From Halicephalobus mephisto (lineage: Eukaryota; Nematoda; Chromadorea; Rhabditida; Panagrolaimidae), in contig SWDT01000339.1 in assembly GCA_009193035.1 (NCBI GenBank), positions 1 to 13,041 of the forward strand: a stretch of 13,041 bases of DNA, given 5' to 3'. The position numbers were made by a program, and so were the translations under genes. The number at the start of each line of letters is the position of its first letter. Position 1 is the stretch's first letter. Positions 1 to 8,940 of the stretch are shown in pieces. The notes beneath the pieces were generated by a model. That model saw only the letters and a list, made by a program, of their open reading frames with translations, was not told the origin of the DNA and did no database searches.

Positions 1-15
1 CTTCTCAACTTTCAG

Positions 16-1394
16 TATCAAGGCGAAATATCAACAATTATTCCACAATGATCGGCGAATCGACATGAAATTTCGTCCGAATAGTACTCTATCTGAAATT
101 GGATTGAAGCATAGGGACACGGTGATCGTGGTGAGTAATTTTATAATGATATTCTTTGTTTTTGCTATATGGACATGATTTTGGAGATCGATTCCACTCG
201 ATTTACAATCATTTTTTAGAAGCATACTGATCTCACTCTATGGAATGGCTTTCGACAAAAGGCTTCCGTATTCGACGAATCTAACGTAAAGAAGTTTTCA
301 ATTCAGTTGGCTTACGAACTAATTTCGTTGGCTAATTCCTTGAGGTAAATGATGATAATAATATTTTGACTATAGATAATTTATTTTAGGAAATCGAATT
401 TTCTCATAGTTTATCCTGAATTTGGATCGATTTACGATAAGAAGCGTTCGAAGTACTTTCGGTTGATTGACAAACATCTGGATTCCCTGGAGAAGACTGC
501 AAAATCATATTTCGAAGAATTCTATTTTAACTTGCAAAGGTCGAAACCGAAAGTAAGATTTGCTATGAAAGAAGAAGGGACCCGCCCTGGAATAATCGTT
601 ATTGTCGACCATTGCCAAGGAGCCACGAAGTATTTCATGAAGACCGGCCATGATGCAGGACCCGCAGAGTCATCTGTTCGTTGCCCTTCGAATTTAAAGG
701 AATTATTCGCATACAAGTTGCTGGAGCGGATTGGGGTATTTTTCATTTATTTACTTTTATTAGTTATGTATTATTATTTAGGCTGGTCCAATCGTCCATT
801 TCCCCGACAATAGTTACACAACTGTATTTGTTGTTTATATCGCAACGGAGGAGGTCCAAGGTCTAAGGCTGATTAAAGAATTGGGAGACGAAGAATTGAC
901 AGATGGTGGGTTCAGATCGATAGTTCGAGAAAAGATCGTTCAGGTAACCGATATCTTTAAGACGATATCACTCGTTAATTAATTTTCAGGCGTACCTTAT
1001 TTTACTCCTATTCGGATTAGCGGATTTGAATGAAGAGAATTTTGGTCTCAATGCAAAACATGGTCTGTCGATATTCGACTTCTGGGTGAACAATATCAAT
1101 GAACCGGATAAGGCCCTGGCTTACTTCCTTAACCCTGAAGCAAGTTTCGGGATGGGATGGGAGAACAGATACCTCCTTTTGAAAGAAGCCAATGAGGAAT
1201 CGAGGAGAATGATCGCCAAAGAATCCCTGAAGCAGTGGAATATATCCGAAAACCTGACGTTCGCTGAGAGGGATCTGCAATCGATCAAAGATAAATTCCA
1301 AGCACACAGCGTTGAATTTGCAAAAGAAACGGAAGATCTCGATAAGTACATTAGTTCGATTAGTGACAGATTGAAGGCTTTTGAATCAATGTAA
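16..1394 (+). CDS. Ubiquitin-like domain fused to a protein-kinase-like fold (5' partial, five exons seen)
   Basis: Exons are 16-130, 220-344, 390-735, 782-943 and 990-1394 (stop TAA after FESM). Introns are 89, 45, 46 and 46 nt, all GT-AG, and every phase agrees, giving 383 visible residues. The first exon follows CTTTCAG, but its frame is also open to position 2, so its left edge is uncertain. Residues 1-38 (NDRRIDMKF...LSEIGLKHRDTVIV) read like the second half of a ubiquitin or SUMO fold. Residues 155-280 look kinase-like: K164 (KYFMKT) fits the ATP-binding lysine and E184 (KELFAYKLLERIG) the helix-C glutamate. After a hinge-like VVYIATEEV come D261, N266 and D279 (DLNEEN, IFDF), spaced D-x4-N-x12-D as in protein kinases. 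The C-terminus (about 325-383) is helical and charged. Similar KYF-K-T...ELF-YKLLE...NFG proteins are, from memory, an uncharacterised nematode family. Catalytic activity and substrate are inference. Gene structure is very likely right; the function is open. Confidence 0.88.
131..219 (+). other. Intron 1 of the Ubl/kinase-like gene
   Basis: Donor GTGAGT and acceptor TTTTTTAG, phase 0, 89 nt, about twice the length of the other introns in this gene. It separates the ubiquitin-like part from the linker before the kinase-like part. Confidence 0.8.
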
Positions 1395-1489
1395 TTTTTT
1401 GCTATAAAGTTAATTCGTACTCTTGTGAAAAGTATCAAATTTGTAAGTAGGTGAATGGTGTCCTAGAAACCCCTTTTACATACTATTAA

Positions 1490-1625
1490 CATTCTGGTCC
1501 AGATATGATCACAGCTGAGATGATTCTGGCAGGCGAACACGCTCTCCACATACCTTGCAAGGAACGCCTTCCCGAATCAATGGAAAGAGAGCAAAATGAT
1601 CCTCATTCACAAGAAAGGTAACAGT
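1490..1625 (+). pseudogene. Non-LTR retrotransposon (LINE) reverse transcriptase fragment
   Basis: From 1496 the frame reads GPDMITAEMILAGE, which fits the conserved GPDG-I-AE block of LINE reverse transcriptases. From 1551, in another frame, it reads YLARNAFPNQWKESKMIL followed by IHKKGN, the next block of the same domain (P..W+.s.i.pi.KKG). A stop at 1487 and a frame change near 1545 show that it is dead. Only about 45 codons remain. No poly-A tail, endonuclease domain or ORF1 is visible nearby. RTE-, Jockey- and CR1-type elements all carry these blocks, so the clade is not assigned. Confidence 0.75.
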
Positions 1626-1674
1626 AGTATAGTAGTACTCATTCTGGCTCACCTCATTTCCCCTCCCCAAGGGT

Positions 1675-1925
1675 TTGTGCTATTTTATGCAATCTAGTCA
1701 ATTTTTTCTTGATTTAAATGTTTATTATGAACAACGAAGTTGTCCAAGACTTTCGAAGAAACTCTGCACCATTGACTAATTACGATATTGCAAACCTAGC
1801 AAATCAATTAAAGATAAAAAATTTAGAGGAGTATTCATGCGAGATACTCTTCCAGACAAATTAATAAAATAGAAAGTGGAATCATAAATTTAGATATTAG
1901 TAAAAATACTGGCACTCCTTGGGTT
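1675..1925 (+). pseudogene. Polinton/Maverick-type adenain-like cysteine protease fragment, copy 1
   Basis: Separate frames carry pieces of one protein: FFLDLNVYY (from about 1704), PLTNYDIANLANQLKI (from about 1768), FRGVFMRDTLPDK (from about 1832), ESGIINLD and then TGTPWV (ending 1925). This order, LTN-DI / FRGVFMRD-LP / ECGI-NLD / GTHWV, is what I know from proteases of Polinton/Maverick elements and related virus-like elements. The residue expected to be the catalytic histidine (GTHWV) is proline here and the ECG cysteine is serine. Several frame changes and stops add to the evidence that it is inactive. No polymerase, integrase, ATPase or capsid gene of such an element is recognisable in the window. 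A second copy lies at 11618-11790. The family call rests on remembered motifs. Confidence 0.65.
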
Positions 1926-2135
1926 TAAAAGATCAACAGTCGAATTTGTTTCTGCAGATTCTGGAACACTACAGAAAAAATCACACGGAGTATAACAATA
2001 ATAAGAATACCATAATCCATTTTTAGTTATGTAAGCATACATTCGAGTTTTACCTCGCGGCTCTCTAGGAGCCCAATTGAAATAAGTTACGTTACTTCCA
2101 TCATCTATATTCCTCCAAACACCAGGGAGGTGAGA
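1890..2135 (-). CDS. C-type lectin domain, C-terminal exon (gene incomplete or pseudogene)
   Basis: On the minus strand, CTTTAG (ending at 2136) is followed by an open frame of 82 codons that stops at 1890-1892. The product has the C-terminal C-type lectin pattern: VWRNIDDGSNVTYFNWAPRE, then a WYSYY strand, then C-x3-C-x3-C (CYTPCDFFC), ending in a Ser/Thr-rich tail. The usual sugar- and calcium-binding EPN triplet reads EPR, so classical mannose binding is doubtful. The N-terminal half of the domain (W.eA..C...G..L.sI) was not found upstream; that stretch holds a pogo-type transposon relic (2200-2463). It may be the last exon of a gene split by the insertion, an exon carried by a mobile element, or a plain pseudogene. 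Its last codons and 3' flank run antisense to the protease relic at 1675-1925. Confidence 0.6.
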   Translation of the reverse strand, partial: SHLPGVWRNIDDGSNVTYFNWAPREPRGKTRMYAYITKNGLWYSYYCYTPCDFFCSVPESAETNSTVDLLNPRSASIFTNI

Positions 2136-2182
2136 CTAAAGTGTTAGAGAGTCAGTCTTTTGAGAAAATCCAGCTTTAAACT

Positions 2183-2214
2183 GGTCCGAGTTTGACCTCG
2201 GTCAAATGAGGACC
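2183..2214. repeat. Short imperfect hairpin
   Basis: GGTCCGAGTTTGACC is followed after TC by GGTCAAATGAGGACC, a 15-bp inverted repeat with 12 matches. It lies between the lectin exon and the pogo relic. It could be a decayed transposon end or chance. Confidence 0.35.
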
Positions 2215-2463
2215 TTTTCCTCTCTTTGTTCTATGCTTATGTTAAGATAAACAGGCTTAATTGCTAATAGTAGGAACCCACAGTTTTCCGTCCAACCACC
2301 AACACCTTTACTCCATATTTTTACTACAGCTTGGATGAATTTAGTACATCCGCCTGGAATAACGGCAACATTGATTGCCAACTGCTTCCAGCTTGAATTG
2401 TAGACTGTAGCGCTTCCTTTTCGATGAAGATGGGCTTTGATTATCTTCAGATTCATCCGACAT
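2200..2463 (-). pseudogene. Internally deleted pogo/Tigger-type transposase
   Basis: An ATG at 2461-2463 opens a frame beginning MSDESEDNQSPSSS and then KRKRYSLQFKLEAV (to about 2380). This matches the start of the Brinker-type helix-turn-helix found at the N-terminus of many pogo/Tigger (CENP-B-like) transposases. Immediately after, in another frame (2378-2331), comes AVIPGGCTKFIQ, which resembles the stretch near the end of the DDE domain (viPgG-TK-lQPLDV). Roughly 300 codons that should lie between are missing, so this is a deletion derivative. A 108-codon frame at 2202-2528 runs through the second piece and is a by-product of that relic. The likely outer end is the terminal-repeat-like sequence near 2808-2827. 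The matching end at lower coordinates was not found. Confidence 0.6.
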
Positions 2464-2794
2464 GTTTGAGAATGTAATAGGATAAGCAGACACGGGAGCC
2501 TCTGACTCTTTATATCAAATCTATCCAAAGGAACAACAACTTTCGAAACCTGGAAACAGACGTAAGCCTTTAGACTTTCGTATCAAGAGTCCGCTCTAAT
2601 ACAAAACAACTGTTGCAAAAATAACCTATAGGATTTGTAGTTCTCCATCAGAAAAAAATTCGAATCTCACAAATTGTAGAAATTCAATCACAAAAGTGGG
2701 CAAAATTGCGAAAAAAAAATGCACCAATATAAAAGCTTACCACTTTGTTACAAAATCCTGTATTCCATCCACACTTTTCTATCCTGCCCGTTTA

Positions 2795-3075
2795 TTAGAA
2801 GTGCCCTTCTATTAGAGGTTTTACGGTATATGGAAATAACTTTATTGGGGCCTCAGACACGAGATAAATCACAACTCTATTCCAAATCTTGCTCAATCTC
2901 CAAAATGCCGCCAAAAAGCAACCGTACGCCTTCCGTTGGTCCTCAGGGTATTTCCCTTCGAGACCAACGCTGTGGGGCTTGCGCTCAAATAGATCATGCA
3001 CAATCCAACAATAAGATGCCATTCGAGATTGTTTCTTCAGTTTTATCATACGAACATATCAGCATCTTCGAATAA
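2795..3075. other. Higher-complexity block, unassigned
   Basis: Base composition is less AT-rich than the surroundings, and both strands are open: plus frame 2719-3075 (118 codons, containing MPPKSNRTPSVGPQG) and minus frame 2795-3049 (84 codons, containing KYPEDQRKAYGC). Neither matches a family I recognise. At the low end the minus frame runs into the terminal-repeat-like sequence, so the block is probably mobile-element or adjoining host DNA rather than a gene of its own. Confidence 0.3.
2808..2829 (-). mobile_element. Terminal-repeat-like sequence of the pogo/Tigger relic
   Basis: Read on the minus strand it is TACCGTAAAACCTCTAATAG, of the TA + CxGTAAAACCTCTAATA type seen at ends of pogo/Tigger elements, which duplicate TA. 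It lies about 350 bp upstream of the relic's start codon, a sensible place for a 5' end. The assignment rests on pattern memory only. Confidence 0.4.
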
Positions 3076-3079
3076 TATT

Positions 3080-3926
3080 TTTAACAATATTTTAAAGTCA
3101 CATGAACATCAGGAATGCCCGATTACTCAAAAGATTGATTCCAAATCAGTAGTAATGTTGATTCTTGGCCTTATTTTTTATGAGAAAGGTTTAAAAGACT
3201 TTCTTTATGCTTTCTAGATACTGTTCGATAAAAATGCCGCATTGCAAACAAAAATGTTTAAATCATTCACAATTTTCTCCTATCTTTTTTCCGTTTACAA
3301 GAATTTTAATAAATGCATGTCCACACTCAAGGATTTGTATTCCAACAAACATGTGTAATAATAGTGAAATAAAGAATAAAGATAGATTGAAAAATAGTAG
3401 TAAACAGTGTATATTTTTTAACTCTCTTATGATTAAGATGTGAATTTCAGAAATCTAACATAAATTTTGTAAATCACTTTTGATTATTATGCACGATTTA
3501 CATTTATTATTCATACCCCATTTCTCACTATGGTTCATTTTGCCTATAAGATGAAGGATAATGAAGAAATATTATTAATGCATATTTTTTTAGGAGTAAT
3601 ACCCCTTTATTTTTCAAATTTAACCTACTTTTGAGCTATATGTTCAAAAGTAAATTTCTTTGAACATAAAATATAACTTTTTTCAATAGATTTAACAATA
3701 AAATTTTCATGTAAGAAAGTGTTGTAATAGAAAAGACAATAGAAAGAGAAGACCTGAAGAGAAACTGAATATCAGGGACTCTGGAATACTGTAGGGGATG
3801 AGTGACTTTGAGTCGTTCTGTTATCACAGATATAGGTTGTTGGTCTATACTTTTGTTGAATAAAAGATTTGTAGTATTTCCCTATTTCTAAATCTTCACA
3901 GAAAGTAATCAATTTTTTGATCCAAC
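3080..3926. other. AT-rich intergenic DNA
   Basis: No frame here looks coding. The open stretches at 3207-3443 (plus) and 3636-3827 (minus) are short, rich in AT-biased codons and carry no motif. The right end is the 3' flank of the ShKT gene. Confidence 0.6.
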
Positions 3927-3932
3927 TTTATT
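3927..3932 (-). promoter_or_regulatory. Polyadenylation signal of the ShKT gene
   Basis: AATAAA on the minus strand (TGAATAAAGTT), about 158 nt beyond the stop codon at 4090-4092. It is the first canonical signal I find downstream of that stop. Confidence 0.6.
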
Positions 3933-4089
3933 CAATCATTCAAATTCGTCCTTATTAAGCAAATTCGCGTCCACTCGAATTGCTCAATCTCAAAAAACGA
4001 ATAATATTGTCATTCAAGGAACTTTGGCTTGTTCGACTAAACTATGGGGAAAGGGGTGATCATTGGGTCGGTCGTCTTCGAGAGTTATC

Positions 4090-5128
4090 TCAACAAAGGT
4101 TGCAAGATCTTGCACAATATTGCCGTTTCTGAGCAGTTGTGTAAAAAGTACTGGAACAGAAGCCATTTCTGACCCAGGTGGAGCAAGATGTCGATGAGTC
4201 AGTGCAGGATGAACCTACAGATGTTCCACTGCATGTGGCACAGCATTGTTGCAACATCAAGGATCTGTAGACTGAATTGGTACAGAGACCGGCATTCGCA
4301 GCGCAGTTAGAGGCAATGTTGGAGCAACTGGAACTAGTGGTAGTGGCTGTTGACAATGTTGAACATGTTCCACATGTTCTTGCACAGTTAGTGGTCATAT
4401 AACTTACCCAGTCGACATTTTTGCACAAGGCTGTCATCGTGCTACATCCAGAACTAAGGTCAGTACATGTTCCAGAAGTGCAAAGGTCGCAAGTCTGGGG
4501 ACAGTACATAGCCATAATGTTAGTCCAGTTAGAAACCGTGCATTTGTTTTTGTTTAATTCACAGTTAATAGGAGAATTATCATCGTCTTCACAACTGTAA
4601 TCATCGTCTTCATTACTGTCGGCTGCGATTTCACAGCACATAGCACATTGTTTGGCACCTGAAAAGTTATTGAAGGAGGGAAATCTAAATACAGATCTTA
4701 CATTGAAGGGCTGTATCTCTCAATTCTGGTCTGCTACATCCAGGAGCTCGCACCATAGGTAAATGTGTTGGAGGGTTAAGAATAAGAACTTCTCCATCTA
4801 TCGCAGTGTATGCTGGATCACAAATTAGACCGCCAGTACGAATAGTACCAGGATAAGGACCAGGACCAGTGGCACTCTCCATGTCTCCATATGCATAACC
4901 TTTACACGGGAAAATACTTTGGCAATCTGCATCTGGCAGTTCATTTTCACATGCAGTAGCTGATGGTAGTAAAGCTCCATGACCATTAATCAAATCTGGA
5001 TCTTGACAGAAGAAACCTTCACATTCTACGTCCGTACCTGAATCTGTGTTAGTGGCATCTGGACAATTTGGTAATGCTTTCACTGCTGCAACGTAGCACA
5101 GAAGAAGTACGAAAACTTTTCCAAACAT
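4090..5128 (-). CDS. Secreted protein with four ShKT (SXC) domains
   Basis: Two exons, 5128-4702 and 4658-4090, are joined across a 43-nt intron (GTAAGA...TTTTCAG, phase 1) to give 331 residues. The start is the ATG following CCTT, with a TATA box just upstream. Residues 1-19 form a signal peptide (MFGKVFVLLLCYVAAVKA). Residues 20-151 are a cysteine-containing segment I cannot assign, ending CAKQCAMCC at the exon join. After an acidic stretch (NEDDDYSCEDDD) come four six-cysteine modules at about 165-202, 207-241, 254-285 and 294-331. Each has the ShKT ending (CPQTCDLC, CARTCGTC, CCATC, CARSCNLC). A Ser/Thr-rich linker (242-253) may carry O-glycans. In nematodes such domains occur in cuticle, surface, mucin-like and secreted enzyme proteins. 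In sea anemones the module blocks potassium channels, but no lysine-tyrosine channel-blocking pair can be claimed here. Its role is unknown. Confidence 0.92.
4659..4701 (-). other. 43-nt intron of the ShKT gene
   Basis: Minus-strand donor T|GTAAGATCTG and acceptor AACTTTTCAG|GT. Removing it forms a TGT cysteine codon across the join and keeps the cysteine-rich frame. Reading through would hit TAG after ATCTGTATT. Confidence 0.9.
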
Positions 5129-5178
5129 AAGGAGATTATTTGCGACCCCAAATAATACCTTTTTCAGATTTCAAATCT

Positions 5179-5187
5179 CTATTTATA
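5179..5187 (-). promoter_or_regulatory. TATA box of the ShKT gene
   Basis: TATAAATAG on the minus strand, 51 nt before the ATG at 5128. That distance allows a short 5' untranslated leader. The surrounding DNA is AT-rich, but the match to the consensus is full. Confidence 0.6.
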
Positions 5188-5220
5188 CTAAATTCAGCCA
5201 TTGTCTCAAGTCTCTTCTGA

Positions 5221-5344
5221 CCACGCCTACCGTATTCTAAATCCAGGTATCTGTTGCGAAAAATACTCTGTGTTTGAACAACGGCTGGTGAATATAAAAG
5301 TTCTCTTCATTTGAAAAAGAATATTGTCTAATTTACCACGCCCC
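5221..5344 (-). promoter_or_regulatory. Paired GGCGTGG boxes upstream of the ShKT gene
   Basis: Minus-strand AGGCGTGG (5221-5228) and GGGGCGTGG (5336-5344) lie about 93 and 208 nt before the start codon, in DNA that is otherwise strongly AT-rich. The form fits KLF/EGR-type zinc-finger sites. Two copies in such a background are suggestive only. Confidence 0.3.
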
Positions 5345-7041
5345 AAATCACTAATTTACTGTAGTTTTTTAATTTCTCAAATATTTCTTCTTCCCGATTA
5401 TATTCTTTAATTTGAATATTCATCATCAAAAATTAGTTTTCAGTTTAATGAAAAATACCTTTTACCTATTAATTTGGCAAATTTATATCTTGCAATTTAT
5501 AGATATCTTATTACTTTCTTTATGAATATAAGAAACAAACTTTCTTTTAAATTAGGAGTTTTCGAAGATCTTTGTTTTAGATTAGCAAATAAATTTATTG
5601 TATGTATATAAAAGCTTCAAGTAATTGTTATGGAAAATCTGAAATAAGAACTGAAATCAAATAGATTAACAAAAATATATCTAGAGTTTGCAAGAGTTAT
5701 AGGAATATGTGGTCAAGATTTCGTTATATTAAAATCGTAGTTAATAATGCAGTTTATCCCAATGTTCTCGAAAGATATAAGTCTTGAACTCAGTTTGATA
5801 GAGCTCATGACAAAGATTATATCTTCAAATGATTTATTATCCCATTTCTGGCTAAAACTTGGAAGTTTGTTGAATAATCAAAAGCTATACTGTTTAACTT
5901 TTAATCAATGAAGATAAATTTGGATTTTTTCATTAATATTGTTCTGTAATAAAAGATGAAATTATCTATTTATTTTTCACAATAAATTTTACATGGGTGA
6001 ATTTGTTTACGCGCTTGCATAGTAATGCCTTATATTGACTAAACCTGGATTTGCGTACTCTTTGAATGATTTATTGTGGTTATGTCACTGAAGCATAAAG
6101 GAAACGAAAGTAGGGACAGAATTTCCGAGAACAAATCAAAACCACATTGATATAATTCAATTCTCTCAAAAACAATGAGATGACTTACTACACCAAAAAT
6201 AAAAATGAAATTCCAATTTCTTATCGTTATCAATAACCATCTTGTATAATGTGAACATGATTGGTTATGTTATAATTTTCTAAAATGACAAGCTTGTAGT
6301 TTTTTCATATCATCACCACAACTCTTTCAGTTCTAACAAATTGTTATTATCAAATCAATTTTTTTTCTCACTTTGTTGTAATATAGTTTATAATATTTTC
6401 ATTATTCTATTCTAGAATCATCATTCCATTAAAATGTCTATAGAAATAGAGTCAATTTATTTTATGATTATCATAGATTTGTTTAGTTAATGGATAATTA
6501 CTGCTTTACAAGTGAGATTTGCAAAATAATTTATAAGTATACGTAAAGAATTACGAATTTAATGACATAAGTTTATTGATCAGTAAAGAGTTATTTAATT
6601 TTGAAGTAAATTTAAAATATACAGTCATCAACTCTGTATTTTTAGTTATCTGCTCTTTTGTCATTCGTAAACATTAAATGGAGTAATCAACTTTTTTTTA
6701 TAAATTTTAACAAAATAAACATAATAAATGAAGTAATTTTAAATCTTCTTAAAAAATTAAGTCGCTGTTACAATTAATTCATATTACAGTGCGCAGATGA
6801 GAGATGAGCAAGAATTTAGATACATCTCCCAGATGATTCAAATTCAGATATTGAAGGAAAATAACGATATTTAGCTTTTACTACTGTAGAATTTGTATAT
6901 GTAGTCTATGTTTGGCATTTCTTTTTTTAAATTCCTAAACATTAATCAGATAAACTTAGTGGAAATCTGAATAATAAAACTTAATCGTTTGTTCAAAAGT
7001 TTAATTTTACTAACAAATTAATGTATATTTGATACAAATCA
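5345..7041. other. AT-rich DNA without confident genes
   Basis: I find no family motif, RNA gene or structured repeat. Two weak traces are noted. A possible terminal exon after TATTACAG lies at about 6789-6876 (plus), coding MRDEQEFRYISQMIQIQILK then a stop. An open minus frame at 6039-6233 has no recognisable content. Confidence 0.5.
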
Positions 7042-7150
7042 TCATTTGATATCCTTAAACCCATCATTGGGTTCATAGCCTAAAAACGACATCCGTGTTT
7101 GATCATCTGCTTGGATTCGTAATGTAAGGACATCCAGCAAAATTTGTTTT
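7042..7150 (-). CDS. Candidate terminal exon, family unknown
   Basis: On the minus strand TATAG is followed by 36 codons that include LLDVLTLRIQADDQTRMSF, then GYEPNDGFKDIK and a TGA at 7042-7044. Codon and residue composition look coding and are richer in GC than the flanks. A plus-strand frame of comparable quality begins next to it (MSTQKLDNQEMIGYLIDIEL, from about 7192 to 7344). No upstream exon or full gene was found for either. This may be a piece of an old gene or element. Confidence 0.3.
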
Positions 7151-7350
7151 CTATATTCTATATTTTTATGTTTATAGAATTGAACCAGATGTCGACACAA
7201 AAATTAGATAACCAAGAGATGATTGGTTATTTAATAGATATTGAGCTTGGTTGCGAAATTAAAATATTGGTAACCATAAAGGGAAGCCATCATAAAGAAT
7301 GTTTTTTCACGAAGTTACGCAATTACCAGAAAAGATCCTTTTAGCATTTC

Positions 7351-8940
7351 GAAATTACAATAATAATACAAATGCATTTATCAATATTTAATTTTCTTTA
7401 ATTTAGCTATTTTACAAACATGCGCAAATCTATATTATTAAACTTTAATAATTTTTTCCAATAAAATATCCATTTCGTTTGTTATTAAATCTACAGTATT
7501 CTTTTTATGAAATTTATAGTATTGACAACATTAGTTTTATTATTTTTAAAATCCCTTTTTACTTAATCTCTTTAATTTATTTCGAATAATTTCTCCCAAT
7601 TCTCTTCAACTATGAAAGCAAACAGAAACGCCTACAGTATATTGCGTCGATAAATAATATCGGACTACGGAGAACCAATGAGAGAGATATAATGGATACA
7701 TGATTTTACTGGATTTTTCATGAATTTTTCTAGTGATCATAAATGAATTAAAAAATAATTTTAAATAACAAAGTTAGTGTAGAATAATCAGTTGTAACAG
7801 ACTGAAAAAGTTATAAAAATAATTGAATTAGAAGAAGTGATTTATTTGAGAGTGGTTTTAAAATGACTTTCTTCGACTGAGAATAAAGAACCTCAGTTAT
7901 CGAAATAACCAATTTTCATGTGTTTTAATAGGCCTAAAGATGCATTAATTAAAAGGCAACTGTTTCAACAGTTATTAGTTTATCGGTGAAGTTCGTGGAA
8001 AGCAAAAAATATCTTTCGAGAATACTGTGGCCTCTTTAATAAAAAGTACGTGGAAATCAATCGCTGTAGGAAATACAACGTTTTAGATCACAATTACAAC
8101 TATTTCAACAATTCTTTATATCATAACTACGATGATCTTTTACTCCTCTATCGAAACGATTGTCTTTCCTTAAAATATTAGAATTGATCACATCTCATTG
8201 ATTATTCATGATCAAATATATCTTTGCATACATTATGGAAAACTTTAATCACGGAAAGAAAGTTCAGATTAAGAAAATATATATTTATTATCAACGGGAG
8301 CAATAATTAAATTAGTTACAGTAGTCTAATATAAATATTTAAAATTAAGCGCGATGAGAACCCCTTACTTCTCATAATTCTTAGATTTTTTCCAATTATG
8401 TAATGAAAAATTCACAATGATTTAGATAGCAGAGATTTTTGGTTGATAGCCTATGTATAGACTGAGAGATTAAATAATTACGGTATTCTAGGGTAAATAT
8501 TAGAACCAAAATTGAGAGTTCACTTTCAAAACCTGAAGATTCGCAATCCTAAACTAACATTCTTATTTTTCATCAATTATATCTGTTCTTCAAAACTAAA
8601 TTTTCTGAAAATCAATTTCGAAAGTCATGTTTGAAAGATTCTCGAGATCATTCCTCAACTTCACTTTGAGATTTAGAATCTGAGTCCAATTACCTTATTC
8701 TGTATATTTTTTAAACTCAAGAATATCAAAATTTTGTTTTAAAAAGTACAAAGTTACTTAGAATGACTTTTAAAAGATCTCTCTCTTGGTTTTGTTACTC
8801 GATCTAAGATTCTTAAATATTCATTAAATACATCCATATAAAAACGTAAATTCTCTGGTAAAAACACTCTACGGAGGATTTCACCAAATGAGTTTGTGTA
8901 TAGATAATTATTGATCCTACTTAAAATATTTCAGTTGAAG
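7351..8940. other. AT-rich DNA without confident genes
   Basis: Nothing recognisable. One plus frame, 7918-8181, is open for 88 codons apart from a single TGA at 7987-7989, and matches nothing I know. A 16-bp palindrome (AACTGTTTCAACAGTT) near 7960 is probably chance. Confidence 0.5.

Noticed and set aside
31..225. Minus-strand 64-codon frame
   Set aside because: Crosses the exon and intron 1 of the plus gene and has no recognisable content.
522..746. Minus-strand 74-codon frame
   Set aside because: Antisense to exon 3 of the kinase-like gene.
1017..1438. Minus-strand open frames opposite the last exon of the kinase-like gene
   Set aside because: The plus frame is a spliced, motif-bearing continuation of the gene; the antisense frames have no motif and are shadows.
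3207..3443. Plus-strand 78-codon cysteine-containing frame
   Set aside because: No signal peptide, no cysteine spacing of a known family, and AT-driven composition.
4402..4407. GTAAGT on the minus strand inside the second ShKT domain, a possible splice donor
   Set aside because: Reading through keeps a complete six-cysteine module, and the nearest acceptors I tried would shift the frame.
6039..6233. Minus-strand 64-codon frame, hydrophobic in parts, ending near CAG|GTTTAG
   Set aside because: Considered as a receptor exon, but there is no family signature or partner exon; AT-rich DNA gives such hydrophobic frames easily.
7960..7975. 16-bp palindrome AACTGTTTCAACAGTT
   Set aside because: Short and isolated; expected by chance in several kilobases of AT-rich DNA.
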